From JADKAV01 sp963818505 (GTDB taxonomy: Bacteria > Actinomycetota > Actinomycetes > S36-B12 > UBA10799): a stretch of DNA of 64,000 bases. The stretch spans positions 62,001-126,000 of the forward strand of contig CAWFSJ010000001.1 of the NCBI GenBank assembly GCA_963818505.1, in the 5' to 3' direction. Position numbers and translations under genes: made by a program. The notes under the pieces were generated by a model. That model had not been told where the DNA came from. It did no database searches and worked only from the letters and a program-made list of their open reading frames with translations. The first letter of the stretch is position 1; every line of letters starts with the position of its first letter. Shown one piece after another: positions 19,197 to 26,813 of this stretch.

Positions 19197-19562
19197 TCAC
19201 CTGACCTGGAGGATCCCGTCCCCTTCCCCCCAAGTGCGGTCGGCGGTGAGGACATCGTCGGCGAGACGATGGGCCAGAGCGAGGCAGAGGCGGTCTCCCA
19301 ATGAAAGTCCCTCGCCGCGCCGCCAGCGACGCGCTGCCCACTCAGCATCCGCGGCCTCTACCGGCTCGAGTCCGAGTCCGTAGGAGAGGAGCAGGGCGCG
19401 GCTGAGGTCCCAGTCGCCGCCCGCGGCCAATACTTTCTGGGCCACCTCGCTCCAGTTGGCGGTGCTACATTTTCCGCCTTCCTCGAGGGCTGCCTCGACC
19501 ACATCGGCGCCGGGTTCACCGCCCAGGTATGCCAGCAGGGCCGAGGCGTCGAGGACCGTCAC
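19197..19562 (-). CDS. vapC: VapC-type PIN-domain toxin
   Basis: The 121-residue protein begins MTVLDASALLAYLGGEPGAD, with the first PIN aspartate. It has the conserved acidic residues in ANWSEV (about residue 38), the SLGDRLCLALA block (about residue 88) and LTADRTW (about residue 106), so the four-acid active site for RNA cleavage appears complete. Its start overlaps the antitoxin stop (19559-19562). The target RNA cannot be predicted. Confidence 0.9.
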   Translation of the reverse strand: MTVLDASALLAYLGGEPGADVVEAALEEGGKCSTANWSEVAQKVLAAGGDWDLSRALLLSYGLGLEPVEAADAEWAARRWRRGEGLSLGDRLCLALAHRLADDVLTADRTWGEGDGILQVR

Positions 19563-19804
19563 GCAGCGTCCTCAGCGGATGCGGCTGCCCGTCGGTCGGC
19601 GAGCAAGTGCTCCACGAGGTCCTTGCCCTCCAGCCCTGATCGGACGAGGTCGCGCAACTGTTCGCGGGTCAGCAGCAGCAGGCCCTGGGGAGTCTCCACG
19701 AGCACCACCGGTCGTCCCTCGTGCAGGCCGGCCTTCTCCCGCAGTTCCGCCGGAACGACCAGGCGGCCTCGATCGCCCATTGTTGCAGAATATGTCCCAC
19801 TCAC
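19559..19804 (-). CDS. vapB: VapB/AbrB-type antitoxin
   Basis: The 81-residue protein has the swapped-hairpin DNA-binding motif MGDRGRLVVPAELREKAGL (about residues 9-27) followed by an acidic helical tail that would wrap the toxin. GTG 19804 is used because TACTTT lies 6 nt upstream (leaderless); ATG 19780 is an alternative start. The inverted repeat at 19815-19839 overlaps this -10 element, which is what is expected for repression of the operon by its own VapBC complex. Confidence 0.88.
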   Translation of the reverse strand: MSGTYSATMGDRGRLVVPAELREKAGLHEGRPVVLVETPQGLLLLTREQLRDLVRSGLEGKDLVEHLLADRRAAASAEDAA

Positions 19805-19810
19805 ATATGC

Positions 19811-19839
19811 AAAGTACCACCGTATAGATCACGGTGGTA
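19811..19839 (-). promoter_or_regulatory. VapBC operator overlapping the -10 element
   Basis: TACCACCGT (19815-19823) and ACGGTGGTA (19831-19839) form a perfect 9-bp inverted repeat with a 7-nt spacer. On the minus strand the repeat runs directly into TACTTT (19811-19816), the presumed -10 of vapB, 6 nt before its GTG. A bound dimer would block RNA polymerase. Autoregulation is family knowledge; the site itself is visible. Confidence 0.7.
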
Positions 19840-20327
19840 TGACATCGGTCGGTCGCGAACGGCCTTGCCGGCAGGCCATGGCTCGGCGCCCTGGTTGCTC
19901 AATCCTCGCCGAATCGTCTGGGGTAAACCGCCGGCAAGGACGGCTACCGTGAATGTGTGGCGACCACCGGCGCGCTCGTTCCGCTCAGCCCGGGGTACTC
20001 GAACAGCGGTCCTGGGGGATCGGATCCGAGTTGTGCCCGCGCTACCAGTTCTGCAGCGATGACTTGAGTCCGGTCGACAGCCTTGCGGTCGATTTTGAAG
20101 CACTCAGCGGCTACCGCCCGGTCGTCAGGTCGGTCCAAGCCCGGCTGGGCGGGATCGGGCACACACATTTGCTGCTCCGAGCGACGAGAACTTGCCCGGA
20201 CAGGCGCCGGCTGGCCTCGCCTCACCTCGACCAGTCCACTGGGCACGGTCGATCTGACCACCGCCCACAACCATCACCCGGGCTGAGGCTAGCGTCGTGA
20301 CCAGATACCTGAGTTTCTGGAGGACTG
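19840..20327. other. 488-bp interval with no gene that can be supported
   Basis: Both strands have open frames here, but none has a convincing start signal, recognisable motif or hydrophobic pattern. One frame, from a GTG at about 19957, reads ATTGALVPLSPGYSNSGPGG and stops after 37 codons. Together with the neighbouring DUF222 remnant this looks like decayed sequence. Only the Shine-Dalgarno of the next gene (CTGGAGGA at about 20315) is functional in appearance. Confidence 0.5.
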
Positions 20328-21017
20328 ATGAGCGACGTGATCCACTACGACCTGGACGATGGGGTCGCGATCCTGACTCTTGACAACGGCAAGGTCAACG
20401 CGATCTCACCCGCTGTGATCGAGGCATTCCACGCGTGTCTGGATCGGGCGCAGACTGACAACGCAGTCGTTATCGTGACCGGCCGGCCGGGCATCCTGTC
20501 CGGGGGGTACGACCTCAAGGTCATGAAGTCCGGGCCGCAGGAAGCGATCGATCTCGTGGCGGCGGGCTCGGCACTTGCCCGCCGGATGCTGGCGCACCCG
20601 TTCCCGATCGTCGTCGCCTGCCCCGGGCACGCTGTGGCCAAGGGGGCGTTCATCCTCTTGTCCGCCGACTACCGGGTGGGCGTCGACGGCCCCTTCAAGA
20701 TCGGGCTGAACGAGGTTCAGATCGGAATGACGATGCACCATGTCGGGATCGAATTGGCACGTGACCGACTGCGTAAGTCCTACTTCAACCGTTCGGTCAT
20801 CAACGCGGAGATGTTCTCGCCGGCCGACGCGATCCAGGCGGGCTTCCTCGATGCGGTCGTCGCCCCGGAGGACCTCATGACCGCGGCTCGCCAGGTCGCC
20901 GAACAGATGAAGGGTCTGAACATGACCGCGCATGCGAACACGAAACTGAAGGTGCGCAAGGCATTGTTGGAGACCCTCGACGCCTCGATCGAACTGGACC
21001 GTCAGCCGCTCTGGTAG
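20328..21017 (+). CDS. Enoyl-CoA hydratase/isomerase family protein (crotonase-like)
   Basis: The 229-residue protein has the crotonase fold pattern: LTLDNGKVNAISPAVI (oxyanion strand), SGGYDLKVM (CoA-binding loop, in place of the common FSAGAD), PGHAVAKGAFILLSADYRVG (second oxyanion hole) and GLNEVQIGMTM. It is shorter than typical hydratases. The usual catalytic glutamates are not clearly placed, although GLNEV offers one, so the reaction is uncertain. ATG follows GGAGGA. Confidence 0.85.
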   Translation: MSDVIHYDLDDGVAILTLDNGKVNAISPAVIEAFHACLDRAQTDNAVVIVTGRPGILSGGYDLKVMKSGPQEAIDLVAAGSALARRMLAHPFPIVVACPGHAVAKGAFILLSADYRVGVDGPFKIGLNEVQIGMTMHHVGIELARDRLRKSYFNRSVINAEMFSPADAIQAGFLDAVVAPEDLMTAARQVAEQMKGLNMTAHANTKLKVRKALLETLDASIELDRQPLW

Positions 21018-21020
21018 TTG

Positions 21021-21752
21021 TCAGGACTTCGGGCCGGGGACTCCCCGGAATCGGTAGGGCTGGGCCGCATGTCCACTTTGGACCAGCCAAGCCTGACCGC
21101 TTTCAGTCGAGTCAAGGACCACACGCGCGGCCTCGACAACGTCGGCCACCTGCATGATCGGCCAGTGCGCGCCGACGAGCATCTCACGGAAGCGGCCCAG
21201 GATCGCCGTGTCGGTGTAACCCGGGCACAACGCATTGACGAGGATTCTTTCGCTGGCCAACCCGGGGGCGACCGAACGCACGAAGTTCACCACGGCCGCC
21301 TTGTTCGCCGCGTAGACCGGATCCTCTGGTACGGGGACCAGCCCGGCAAGGCTGGCCACTGCCAGCACCTGTCCGCCGCCCGATGCGCGCAAGGCTGGCA
21401 GAGCCGCGGTCAGTCCGAACACCACTCCATCGAGGTTCACACCCATCGCACGCCGGTAGCCGGCCTCGTCGAAAGCGTCCAGGCTCGGGCCGTCGGCGAT
21501 GCCGGCATTGAGCACCACGATGTCGAGCCGGCCGTACGCATCGAGTGCCGCGGCCACCGCCGACTTGTTGTCCGCCAACGAGCTGACATCGCAGCGGACT
21601 GCCAGACCGCCGATGCCGTCGGCCACTTCCGTGGCAGCTTTGTCGGCGATGTCGGCCACGACCACCCGACGACCCTGGTCGCTGAGCATCCGGGCGATCC
21701 CTGCGCCGATGCCGGAGGCTGCACCCGTCACGAGGGCCACGGTTCTGTTCAT
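21021..21752 (-). CDS. Short-chain dehydrogenase/reductase (SDR)
   Basis: ATG 21752 with GGAAGG upstream gives a 243-residue classical SDR: TGAASGIG cofactor motif (about residues 8-15), DI...D for NAD(P) recognition in VVVADIAD, LNAGIA, and the active site with S in VASLAG and YAANK (about residue 149). It oxidises or reduces an unknown alcohol or ketone. It is the last gene of a minus-strand run that includes the micropeptide at 21775 and the SHOCT protein. Confidence 0.88.
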   Translation of the reverse strand: MNRTVALVTGAASGIGAGIARMLSDQGRRVVVADIADKAATEVADGIGGLAVRCDVSSLADNKSAVAAALDAYGRLDIVVLNAGIADGPSLDAFDEAGYRRAMGVNLDGVVFGLTAALPALRASGGGQVLAVASLAGLVPVPEDPVYAANKAAVVNFVRSVAPGLASERILVNALCPGYTDTAILGRFREMLVGAHWPIMQVADVVEAARVVLDSTESGQAWLVQSGHAAQPYRFRGVPGPKS

Positions 21753-21774
21753 GCCTGTTCCTTCCGCCACCGGT

Positions 21775-21891
21775 TCAGCTGGCCACTTGTTGGAAGATCC
21801 AGAGGGCCAGGCCGATGCCGACGAGAATCGCGATCGCCTGGATGACGGCCATGGCCGCCTTCCAACTGGTTGTGGACTCCGGTCCGTTCAT
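21775..21891 (-). CDS. 38-residue single-helix membrane micropeptide
   Basis: ATG 21891 reads MNGPESTTSWKAAMAVIQ, then AIAILVGIGLALWIFQQVAS and stops at 21775. It is one hydrophilic turn and one clean transmembrane helix. Its ATG shares the A of the TGA of the SHOCT membrane gene (TGATG), so translation is coupled, and the SDR start follows 22 bp further on. The length and coupling make a real small protein likely, perhaps a subunit or regulator of the SHOCT membrane protein; this is inference. Confidence 0.65.
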   Translation of the reverse strand: MNGPESTTSWKAAMAVIQAIAILVGIGLALWIFQQVAS

Positions 21892-22523
21892 CACTGACCC
21901 TCCAGGATCCGTTGTTTGGCCAGACGGAACTCCTCGTCGCTGAGCGCCCCCGAGGCGTGCAAGCGAGCAAGCTGCTCGAGGGCATCCGGCAGGGAGTCGT
22001 CATCAGCGACCGGCGGCCCCGGCCGCGGCGCCATTGGTGCAACCGGCCGTGTTGTCTGTGGGCTGGACACATCCGCCCAGAACACGGCCTTGGCCGCAGT
22101 GCGGTTTGTCAAGGCCAGCAGTGGCAGTCCGCCCATCGCCACGAAGGCCACCCCGCAGATGATCCATCCCCATACGACCCCATCGGAACCGTCCGGGGGA
22201 TTGAGCCCGTACTCCCAGAAGTTCCAACCGAGGCTCAGGAACAGGGCCGACCAAGCGAGGTAGATCAAGCGCGGTCCCGGCAGTCTGGCCGACGCGAGGG
22301 CATACATCCCCAGGCCGATGAGGCCGCCCACGATCCCCAGCGGCATGAGTGCGACGACTCCTTCCGGACAGGGCGTTGCCACAACATAGGGTCCGCCGCT
22401 GGCGCACATGCCGCCGATGTCCATCACAGCTCGCATCGTGAGGAAGACCAGCACGACACCGGTGGTCCCGATGACCAGGCCGGTGAACATCACCGCGATC
22501 CTTCGAAGAGTCGCTGTGTTCAT
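21891..22523 (-). CDS. Four-helix membrane protein with C-terminal SHOCT domain
   Basis: From ATG 22523 the protein has about 210 residues: four transmembrane helices (about residues 8-30, 55-77, 85-105 and 120-145), a proline-rich linker and a C-terminal SHOCT motif (LEQLARLHASGALSDEEF, then AKQRIL). SHOCT is a short helical oligomerisation module often found at the ends of membrane proteins. Function unknown. The start lies 7 nt after the stop of the LLM oxidoreductase gene, and a longer upstream start would overlap that gene. Confidence 0.75.
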   Translation of the reverse strand: MNTATLRRIAVMFTGLVIGTTGVVLVFLTMRAVMDIGGMCASGGPYVVATPCPEGVVALMPLGIVGGLIGLGMYALASARLPGPRLIYLAWSALFLSLGWNFWEYGLNPPDGSDGVVWGWIICGVAFVAMGGLPLLALTNRTAAKAVFWADVSSPQTTRPVAPMAPRPGPPVADDDSLPDALEQLARLHASGALSDEEFRLAKQRILEGQ

Positions 22524-22530
22524 GTGCCAA

Positions 22531-23421
22531 TCATGCAGGTCGCGGCGCAAGGAATCGGGCAGCGATCGCATCCAGGATCTGGGGGTCCTCATCGAACACA
22601 GGGTCGCCTGGGCGTGGGTCGTGCACCACGACGTCTGTGAAGCCGAGGTCCTCTGCCCACGTGATGAAGTCCGAGAATGCCTCCAAGCTGCCCAGGGGTT
22701 TTCGCGGGTCCGTTCCGCTCAGGAAGATCCGGTCAAGTTCCCGGGGATCGCGGCCCATTTGCTCGCATGTCCGGTCGAGCGTGGCGACCTGCCGGCGGAC
22801 TGCGGTGTCCATGCCCTCAGGTGTCGGATCGGCGTTGGCGGGGTCGCCGAACGTGACCCACGCGTCCGCGTGCTGAACGGCTGTGCGGATCGTGCGCGGT
22901 CCGGCAGCGGCGACGGCCAGGGGGAGCCGGGGCTGTTGCACGCAACCGGGGATCATCTGGGCCTCTTGCACGCGGTAGTGATCGTTCACACCGCTGAACT
23001 GCCGATTCGACAGCAATCCATCGAGCAGGCTGACGAAGTCCTCGAGGCGGTCGGCCCGTTGCCGTGGGCTCAACGGCTCGTCACCGAACACCGTGGCATC
23101 GAATCCGATGCCGCCGGCCCCCACGCCCAGGGTGAGTCTGCCCGCGCTGATGTGGTCGATGGTCATGGCTTCCTTGGCCAGTGTGACGGGGTGGCGGAAG
23201 TTGGGTGAAGTCACCAGGGTGCCCAGCCGAATTGTGCTGGTCGCGGCGGCGATGCCGGTGAGCCAGGGCAGGGCAGCGTGCCAGTCGTGGTCCCGGTAGC
23301 GCTGCCACGAAAGATGGTCGTAGGTCCAGAGGTGGTCGAAGCCGAGATTCTCCAAGTGCCGGGCTCGGGTGACTGACTGGGCCCATGGGTCGGTGGGGAG
23401 TAACGCCACGCCGATTCGCAT
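22531..23421 (-). CDS. LLM-class (luciferase-like) F420/flavin-dependent oxidoreductase
   Basis: The 296-residue TIM-barrel protein begins MRIGVALLPTDPWAQSV and shows family features: FDHLWTYDHLSW, RLGTLVTSPNFRHP, AKEAMTIDHISAGRLTLGVGAG and a C-terminal EDLGFTDVVVHDPRP. In actinobacteria most such proteins use F420 rather than FMN; which one this uses cannot be decided by eye. It seems to head a short minus-strand operon with the SHOCT protein, the micropeptide and the SDR. Confidence 0.85.
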   Translation of the reverse strand: MRIGVALLPTDPWAQSVTRARHLENLGFDHLWTYDHLSWQRYRDHDWHAALPWLTGIAAATSTIRLGTLVTSPNFRHPVTLAKEAMTIDHISAGRLTLGVGAGGIGFDATVFGDEPLSPRQRADRLEDFVSLLDGLLSNRQFSGVNDHYRVQEAQMIPGCVQQPRLPLAVAAAGPRTIRTAVQHADAWVTFGDPANADPTPEGMDTAVRRQVATLDRTCEQMGRDPRELDRIFLSGTDPRKPLGSLEAFSDFITWAEDLGFTDVVVHDPRPGDPVFDEDPQILDAIAARFLAPRPA

Positions 23422-23443
23422 GTCGCCCAGTCTGGCAGGCGAA

Positions 23444-24694
23444 CTAGCCGGGCTCGGCCGCCAGCAGGTCCGCGGTCGTGAGGGTCTTCATCTGCTCGAC
23501 TGAGACCTCGGCGGTGTCACGCAGACGCCAGGCGTGCTGGCGCACGGCAGCCTCGAACAAGTTGCGCATCTCGCGGGCGTTGCCGAAGTCCTCCTGCTCG
23601 GATGCCTGCCTCACCCGTTCGATCAGCTCTGGATCGTCGGGTGTCGCGATCTCGTAGTCGTTCTGTGCGGCGATACGGGTCAAGATGGCCAGCAACTCCT
23701 CGGGGGAGTAGTCCGCGAAGGTGATAGTCGTGGGGAAGCGTGACTGCAGGCCGGGGTTCGAATCGAGGAAGTCGTGCATCTGCTGGGTGTAGCCGGCCAC
23801 GATCACCACGAGGGAGTCGCGGTTGTCCTCCATCGCCTTGACCAGAGTGTCGATGGCTTCAAGACCGAATTGGTTGCGGGTCAGTCCGTAGGCCTCGTCG
23901 ATGAAAAGAATCCCGCCGAGCGCCTCGGTGATCTGTTCTGAGGTCTTGATCGCGGTCTGTCCTACATAGCCCGCGATCAGCCCTGAGGCGTCAGTCTCGA
24001 TCAGATGCCCTTTGGGAACCACCGCCAGGGCGCGGTAGATGCGCCCGACGATCCTGGCGACGGTGGTCTTGCCGGTTCCAGGGTTACCCAGGAAGACCAG
24101 GTGACGACTCACGGAGGGGTTCTTCAAGCCAGCGCGCTGTCGCATTTGGGCAATGCGCAGAAGTTGCACCTGCTGGTTGATCTCACGCTTGGCCGTCTCC
24201 AGACCGACAAGTTGCTCGAGTTCGTCGAGGGCCTCTCCCACTGTCTGGTCATCCGTGACCGGTTCCGCCGGGCTGGGCGCTGGGGGTTCCAGTTGGGTGT
24301 TGCTGACTGGTGTGAAGCGCGTGATGCTGGCAGCGATCTCACTGGCGGCCTTGGCCGCGCCAGCGTCGCCCGGCGCGAACTGCACACATGCGATGCGGGT
24401 CACCTGGACGAGGAAGACGGCGTAGGTGGTGCTCTGTTGCGACAGTCCCTCAGCTACCAGTTTGCGCAGCAGTGGCGGCGGTGAACTTCGCCACGCAACA
24501 GCGCCCGCGGCCAATGCGCTGACCTCGTCCACCGACCAGCCGAGGTACCTGCTGTAGGCGCCCAGAGGCTTGGCGGCGTGATCGGCTCGAGCGAGGATCG
24601 CCGCGGCCGCTTGGAAGGCTTCACGGGAGGCCGTTTCAGCGTCGTCGAACATGGGCGTGGTCGTGCTGATGTACGCCTTGAGGTCATCGCTCAA
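23444..24694 (-). CDS. AAA+ ATPase of the CbbX/SpoVK group
   Basis: The 416-residue protein has a helical N-terminal region (residues 1-140), a linker LDELEQLVGLETAKREI, then the AAA+ core: Walker A GNPGTGKTT (about residue 206), Walker B ILFIDEAYG (about residue 262), and sensor and arginine finger around FPTTITF and NAREMRNLFE. It resembles CbbX and the ESX protein EccA, but no other type VII genes lie nearby. The start is TTG with GGAG about 8 nt upstream. Its protein substrate is unknown. Confidence 0.88.
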   Translation of the reverse strand: MSDDLKAYISTTTPMFDDAETASREAFQAAAAILARADHAAKPLGAYSRYLGWSVDEVSALAAGAVAWRSSPPPLLRKLVAEGLSQQSTTYAVFLVQVTRIACVQFAPGDAGAAKAASEIAASITRFTPVSNTQLEPPAPSPAEPVTDDQTVGEALDELEQLVGLETAKREINQQVQLLRIAQMRQRAGLKNPSVSRHLVFLGNPGTGKTTVARIVGRIYRALAVVPKGHLIETDASGLIAGYVGQTAIKTSEQITEALGGILFIDEAYGLTRNQFGLEAIDTLVKAMEDNRDSLVVIVAGYTQQMHDFLDSNPGLQSRFPTTITFADYSPEELLAILTRIAAQNDYEIATPDDPELIERVRQASEQEDFGNAREMRNLFEAAVRQHAWRLRDTAEVSVEQMKTLTTADLLAAEPG

Positions 24695-24763
24695 CGTGGC
24701 TCCTTCGGCTGACTCCTGTGCAGCCTAATGCGCCGAAGTAGACACACCTGTGGGACCGGTCGT

Positions 24764-24792
24764 TTCACAAATATGACCCGATGGGGTACATT
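24764..24792 (+). promoter_or_regulatory. Promoter of the 33-codon mini-gene
   Basis: TTCACA (24764-24769) and TACATT (24787-24792) are separated by exactly 17 bp, a good sigma-A type arrangement. Just downstream a direct repeat AGGTGAACA-CAAGGTGAACA begins at about 24793 and could bind a regulator. This leaves a leader of about 55 nt before the AGGAGG of the mini-gene at 24855. Confidence 0.5.
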
Positions 24793-24854
24793 AGGTGAAC
24801 ACAAGGTGAACAAGAACCAGACAACAGGGTTCGCTGTCCCGAGGAGGTTCACAC

Positions 24855-24956
24855 ATGAAGAAGATCCGTTCCTACGTCGCGCCACTGCTTTTCATCGATT
24901 GCGTGCCGCGCATCTACTGGGCTGAGGTCGTTGGAGACCGCCCCGGACGTCGCTGA
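24855..24956 (+). CDS. 33-residue orphan small protein
   Basis: ATG 24855 is preceded by GAGGAGG, one of the strongest Shine-Dalgarno sequences in the window. It reads MKKIRSYVAPLLFIDCVP, then RIYWAEVVGDRPGRR and stops at 24956, 24 nt before a strong hairpin terminator. One cysteine and a Tyr-Trp pair stand at the centre, with a basic N-terminus. I do not recognise it. It could be a small protein, a precursor peptide (no maturation enzyme is adjacent) or a leader peptide for an RNA element. The compact promoter-SD-ORF-terminator unit argues that it is expressed on its own. Confidence 0.6.
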   Translation: MKKIRSYVAPLLFIDCVPRIYWAEVVGDRPGRR

Positions 24957-24980
24957 CACGGCGGACTTCCCCCGTCCATG

Positions 24981-25022
24981 AAAAGGGAGGGGTAGACCTG
25001 AGAGGGTCTGCCCCTCCCTTTT
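24981..25022 (+). terminator. Strong factor-independent terminator of the mini-gene
   Basis: An 18-bp stem pairs AAAAGGGAGGGGTAGACC with GGTCTGCCCCTCCCTTTT (one G-T wobble) around a 6-nt loop. The descending arm ends in TTTT followed by CTGT. It separates the mini-gene at 24855 from the lipase gene at 25063, so the mini-gene does not simply lead into the lipase. Confidence 0.85.
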
Positions 25023-25062
25023 CTGTGGGGCGGTGGCCACGCGCGCAGTACAAAGGGGAAGA

Positions 25063-25902
25063 ATGGGCCGAATGGAGCACTCCGAGAGCACGCATACCGC
25101 CCAGGATGGGGCCCAGATCTACCGTCAGACATGGTTGCCGGACGGCCCACCGGTCGCCGTCGTCTGCCTGGTCCACGGTCTCGGGGAGCACTCGGGGCGC
25201 TACGCACATCTGGCAGAGCGCTTCACCGATGCCGGGTATGCGGTGCTGGCCCTCGACCAACGTGGGCACGGCAAGTCCAGTGGTGGCCGCGGGGACCTTC
25301 CGATGGACAAGGCCGTTGCCGATGTGGGCGAACTGGTGCAGGACGCCCGTGGACAGTTCCCCGGAGTCCCGTTGGTCATCTACGGCCACAGTCTCGGTGG
25401 GCTGGTCACGATGACCTACACGAGCACGATGAAGCCGAAGATCACCGCACAGGTGGCCTCGGCGCCTGCCTTGGATTCCGAATTGCGCGACCAGAAGGTG
25501 AAGTTCACGCTGGCCCAGATCCTCGGCGGGATCATCCCCAGCGTCGCGATCCCGACAGGCCTGGATCCCGAAGGTGTCAGCCGCGATCCGGAGGTGGTGG
25601 CTGCGTACAAGGCGGACCCACTCGTGCATGACAAGGGTTCCCTGGGTCTAGCCAAGTCCACTTTTGCCGCGATGGACGCAGTCATGGAGCTGACCGAGTT
25701 CCCCGTCCCGTTGCTGATCATCCACGGCACGAGCGATCGCCTCACGGTTCCTTCGGCGAGCAAGAAGCTGGTCGATCACATGACTGGCGACGTGACGCTG
25801 ATCGAGTACGACGGCATGTACCACGAGCCGCACAACGAGCCCGAGCAGGAAGAGGTCTTCGCCGACGTCCTGGAGTGGCTGACCCCACGCGTGCAGGGCT
25901 GA
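25063..25902 (+). CDS. Alpha/beta hydrolase, monoacylglycerol lipase-like
   Basis: ATG 25063 has AGGGGAAG upstream. The 279-residue protein shows LVHGLGEHSGRYAHLAE (oxyanion region), DQRGHGKSSG, the nucleophile elbow GHSLGG (about residue 116), the acid in HGTSDRLT and the histidine in YDGMYHEPHNE (about residue 258). This pattern matches bacterial and mycobacterial monoacylglycerol lipases. No signal peptide, so it acts in the cytoplasm on a lipid ester. Confidence 0.9.
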   Translation: MGRMEHSESTHTAQDGAQIYRQTWLPDGPPVAVVCLVHGLGEHSGRYAHLAERFTDAGYAVLALDQRGHGKSSGGRGDLPMDKAVADVGELVQDARGQFPGVPLVIYGHSLGGLVTMTYTSTMKPKITAQVASAPALDSELRDQKVKFTLAQILGGIIPSVAIPTGLDPEGVSRDPEVVAAYKADPLVHDKGSLGLAKSTFAAMDAVMELTEFPVPLLIIHGTSDRLTVPSASKKLVDHMTGDVTLIEYDGMYHEPHNEPEQEEVFADVLEWLTPRVQG

Positions 25903-25973
25903 CTCCGGTTCGACCCTTCGTGGTTGGCCTTTCGCGGATATCGTCGGGAGGGTAACTGGATTCGGAGGTTCGG

Positions 25974-26807
25974 ATGAAGTCGGTAAAGGGCAAGACTGTT
26001 CTGATCACTGGTGCGGCGATGGGGCTGGGCAAGCTCTTCGCAGCGCGAGCCGTGGAGGACGGTGCCGCCAGCGTGGTGCTCTGGGACGTGAACGAGGAAG
26101 CGCTCAACGAGACTCTGCAGGAACTGGCTGCAGCCGGTGGCACAGTCCACGGCTACGTCGTCGATGTCTCGTCGTCGGATGCGATCGCAGATGCAGCCGC
26201 TCGCGTACTGGCGGAAGTGGGCACCGTCGAGATCCTTGTCAACAACGCCGGCATTGTGCGCGGGAAGTCCTACTTCTGGGAGATCAATGACCCGGCGGCG
26301 ATCCAGCTGACCATGGCGGTCAACTCGCTGGCCCCGATGCTGATCACGGCCGCGTTCCTTCCCGCCATGATCTCCTCGGGCACGGACTGCCGGATCATGA
26401 ACATCGCCTCTTCGGCCGGATTGGTGTCGAACCCCCGGATGGCTGTCTACGCCGCTTCGAAGTGGGCTGCTGTCGGCTGGTCGGACTCGGTGCGCCTCGA
26501 ACTCGAACAGGCGGGTCATTCGAACATCACCGTCACTACGGTGTGTCCCACCTACATCAACACCGGGATGTTCGACGGGGCCAAGGGGATCCTGCTCACA
26601 CCGATGCTCGAGCAGGAGGAGGTCGTCGACGGATCCTGGCGGGAGATGCTCAAGGGCGGCCCGTTCCTGTTGATCCCGTGGACGGCCAAGTTGAACAAGA
26701 TCATCAGCGGTGTCCTGCCGGTCGGTATCCGTGACTTCGTGCTGGACAAGGTGGGCGTCTACCACTCGATGGATGAGTTCACAGGTCACACGGACGACCT
26801 CAAGTAG
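25974..26807 (+). CDS. Short-chain dehydrogenase/reductase (SDR)
   Basis: The 277-residue classical SDR has TGAAMGLG (about residues 12-19), VVDVSS, VNNAGIV, the serine in ASSAG and YAASK (about residue 162). A long C-terminal part after PTYINTGMFDGAKG resembles the 17-beta-hydroxysteroid/retinol-type SDRs. ATG follows CGGAGG. It is followed 6 bp later by a CYTH gene and stands in a plus-strand run with lipase, CYTH, exported protein and CYTH-like genes. Confidence 0.88.
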   Translation: MKSVKGKTVLITGAAMGLGKLFAARAVEDGAASVVLWDVNEEALNETLQELAAAGGTVHGYVVDVSSSDAIADAAARVLAEVGTVEILVNNAGIVRGKSYFWEINDPAAIQLTMAVNSLAPMLITAAFLPAMISSGTDCRIMNIASSAGLVSNPRMAVYAASKWAAVGWSDSVRLELEQAGHSNITVTTVCPTYINTGMFDGAKGILLTPMLEQEEVVDGSWREMLKGGPFLLIPWTAKLNKIISGVLPVGIRDFVLDKVGVYHSMDEFTGHTDDLK

Positions 26808-26813
26808 GCGACC

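Noticed and set aside
19944..20270. 108-codon minus-strand frame as a real gene
   Set aside because: No ribosome binding site or leaderless -10, no hydrophobic or motif pattern, and an equally long plus-strand frame overlaps it.
23750..23770. GGGGTTCGAATC resembling a tRNA T-arm
   Set aside because: It lies inside the AAA+ ATPase coding sequence and no acceptor or anticodon arm pairs around it. I found no tRNA or rRNA gene in the window.
23444..24694. AAA+ ATPase as EccA of a type VII secretion locus
   Set aside because: No EsxA/B, EccB-E or PE/PPE genes are near; the protein lacks the TPR-rich N-terminus of EccA.
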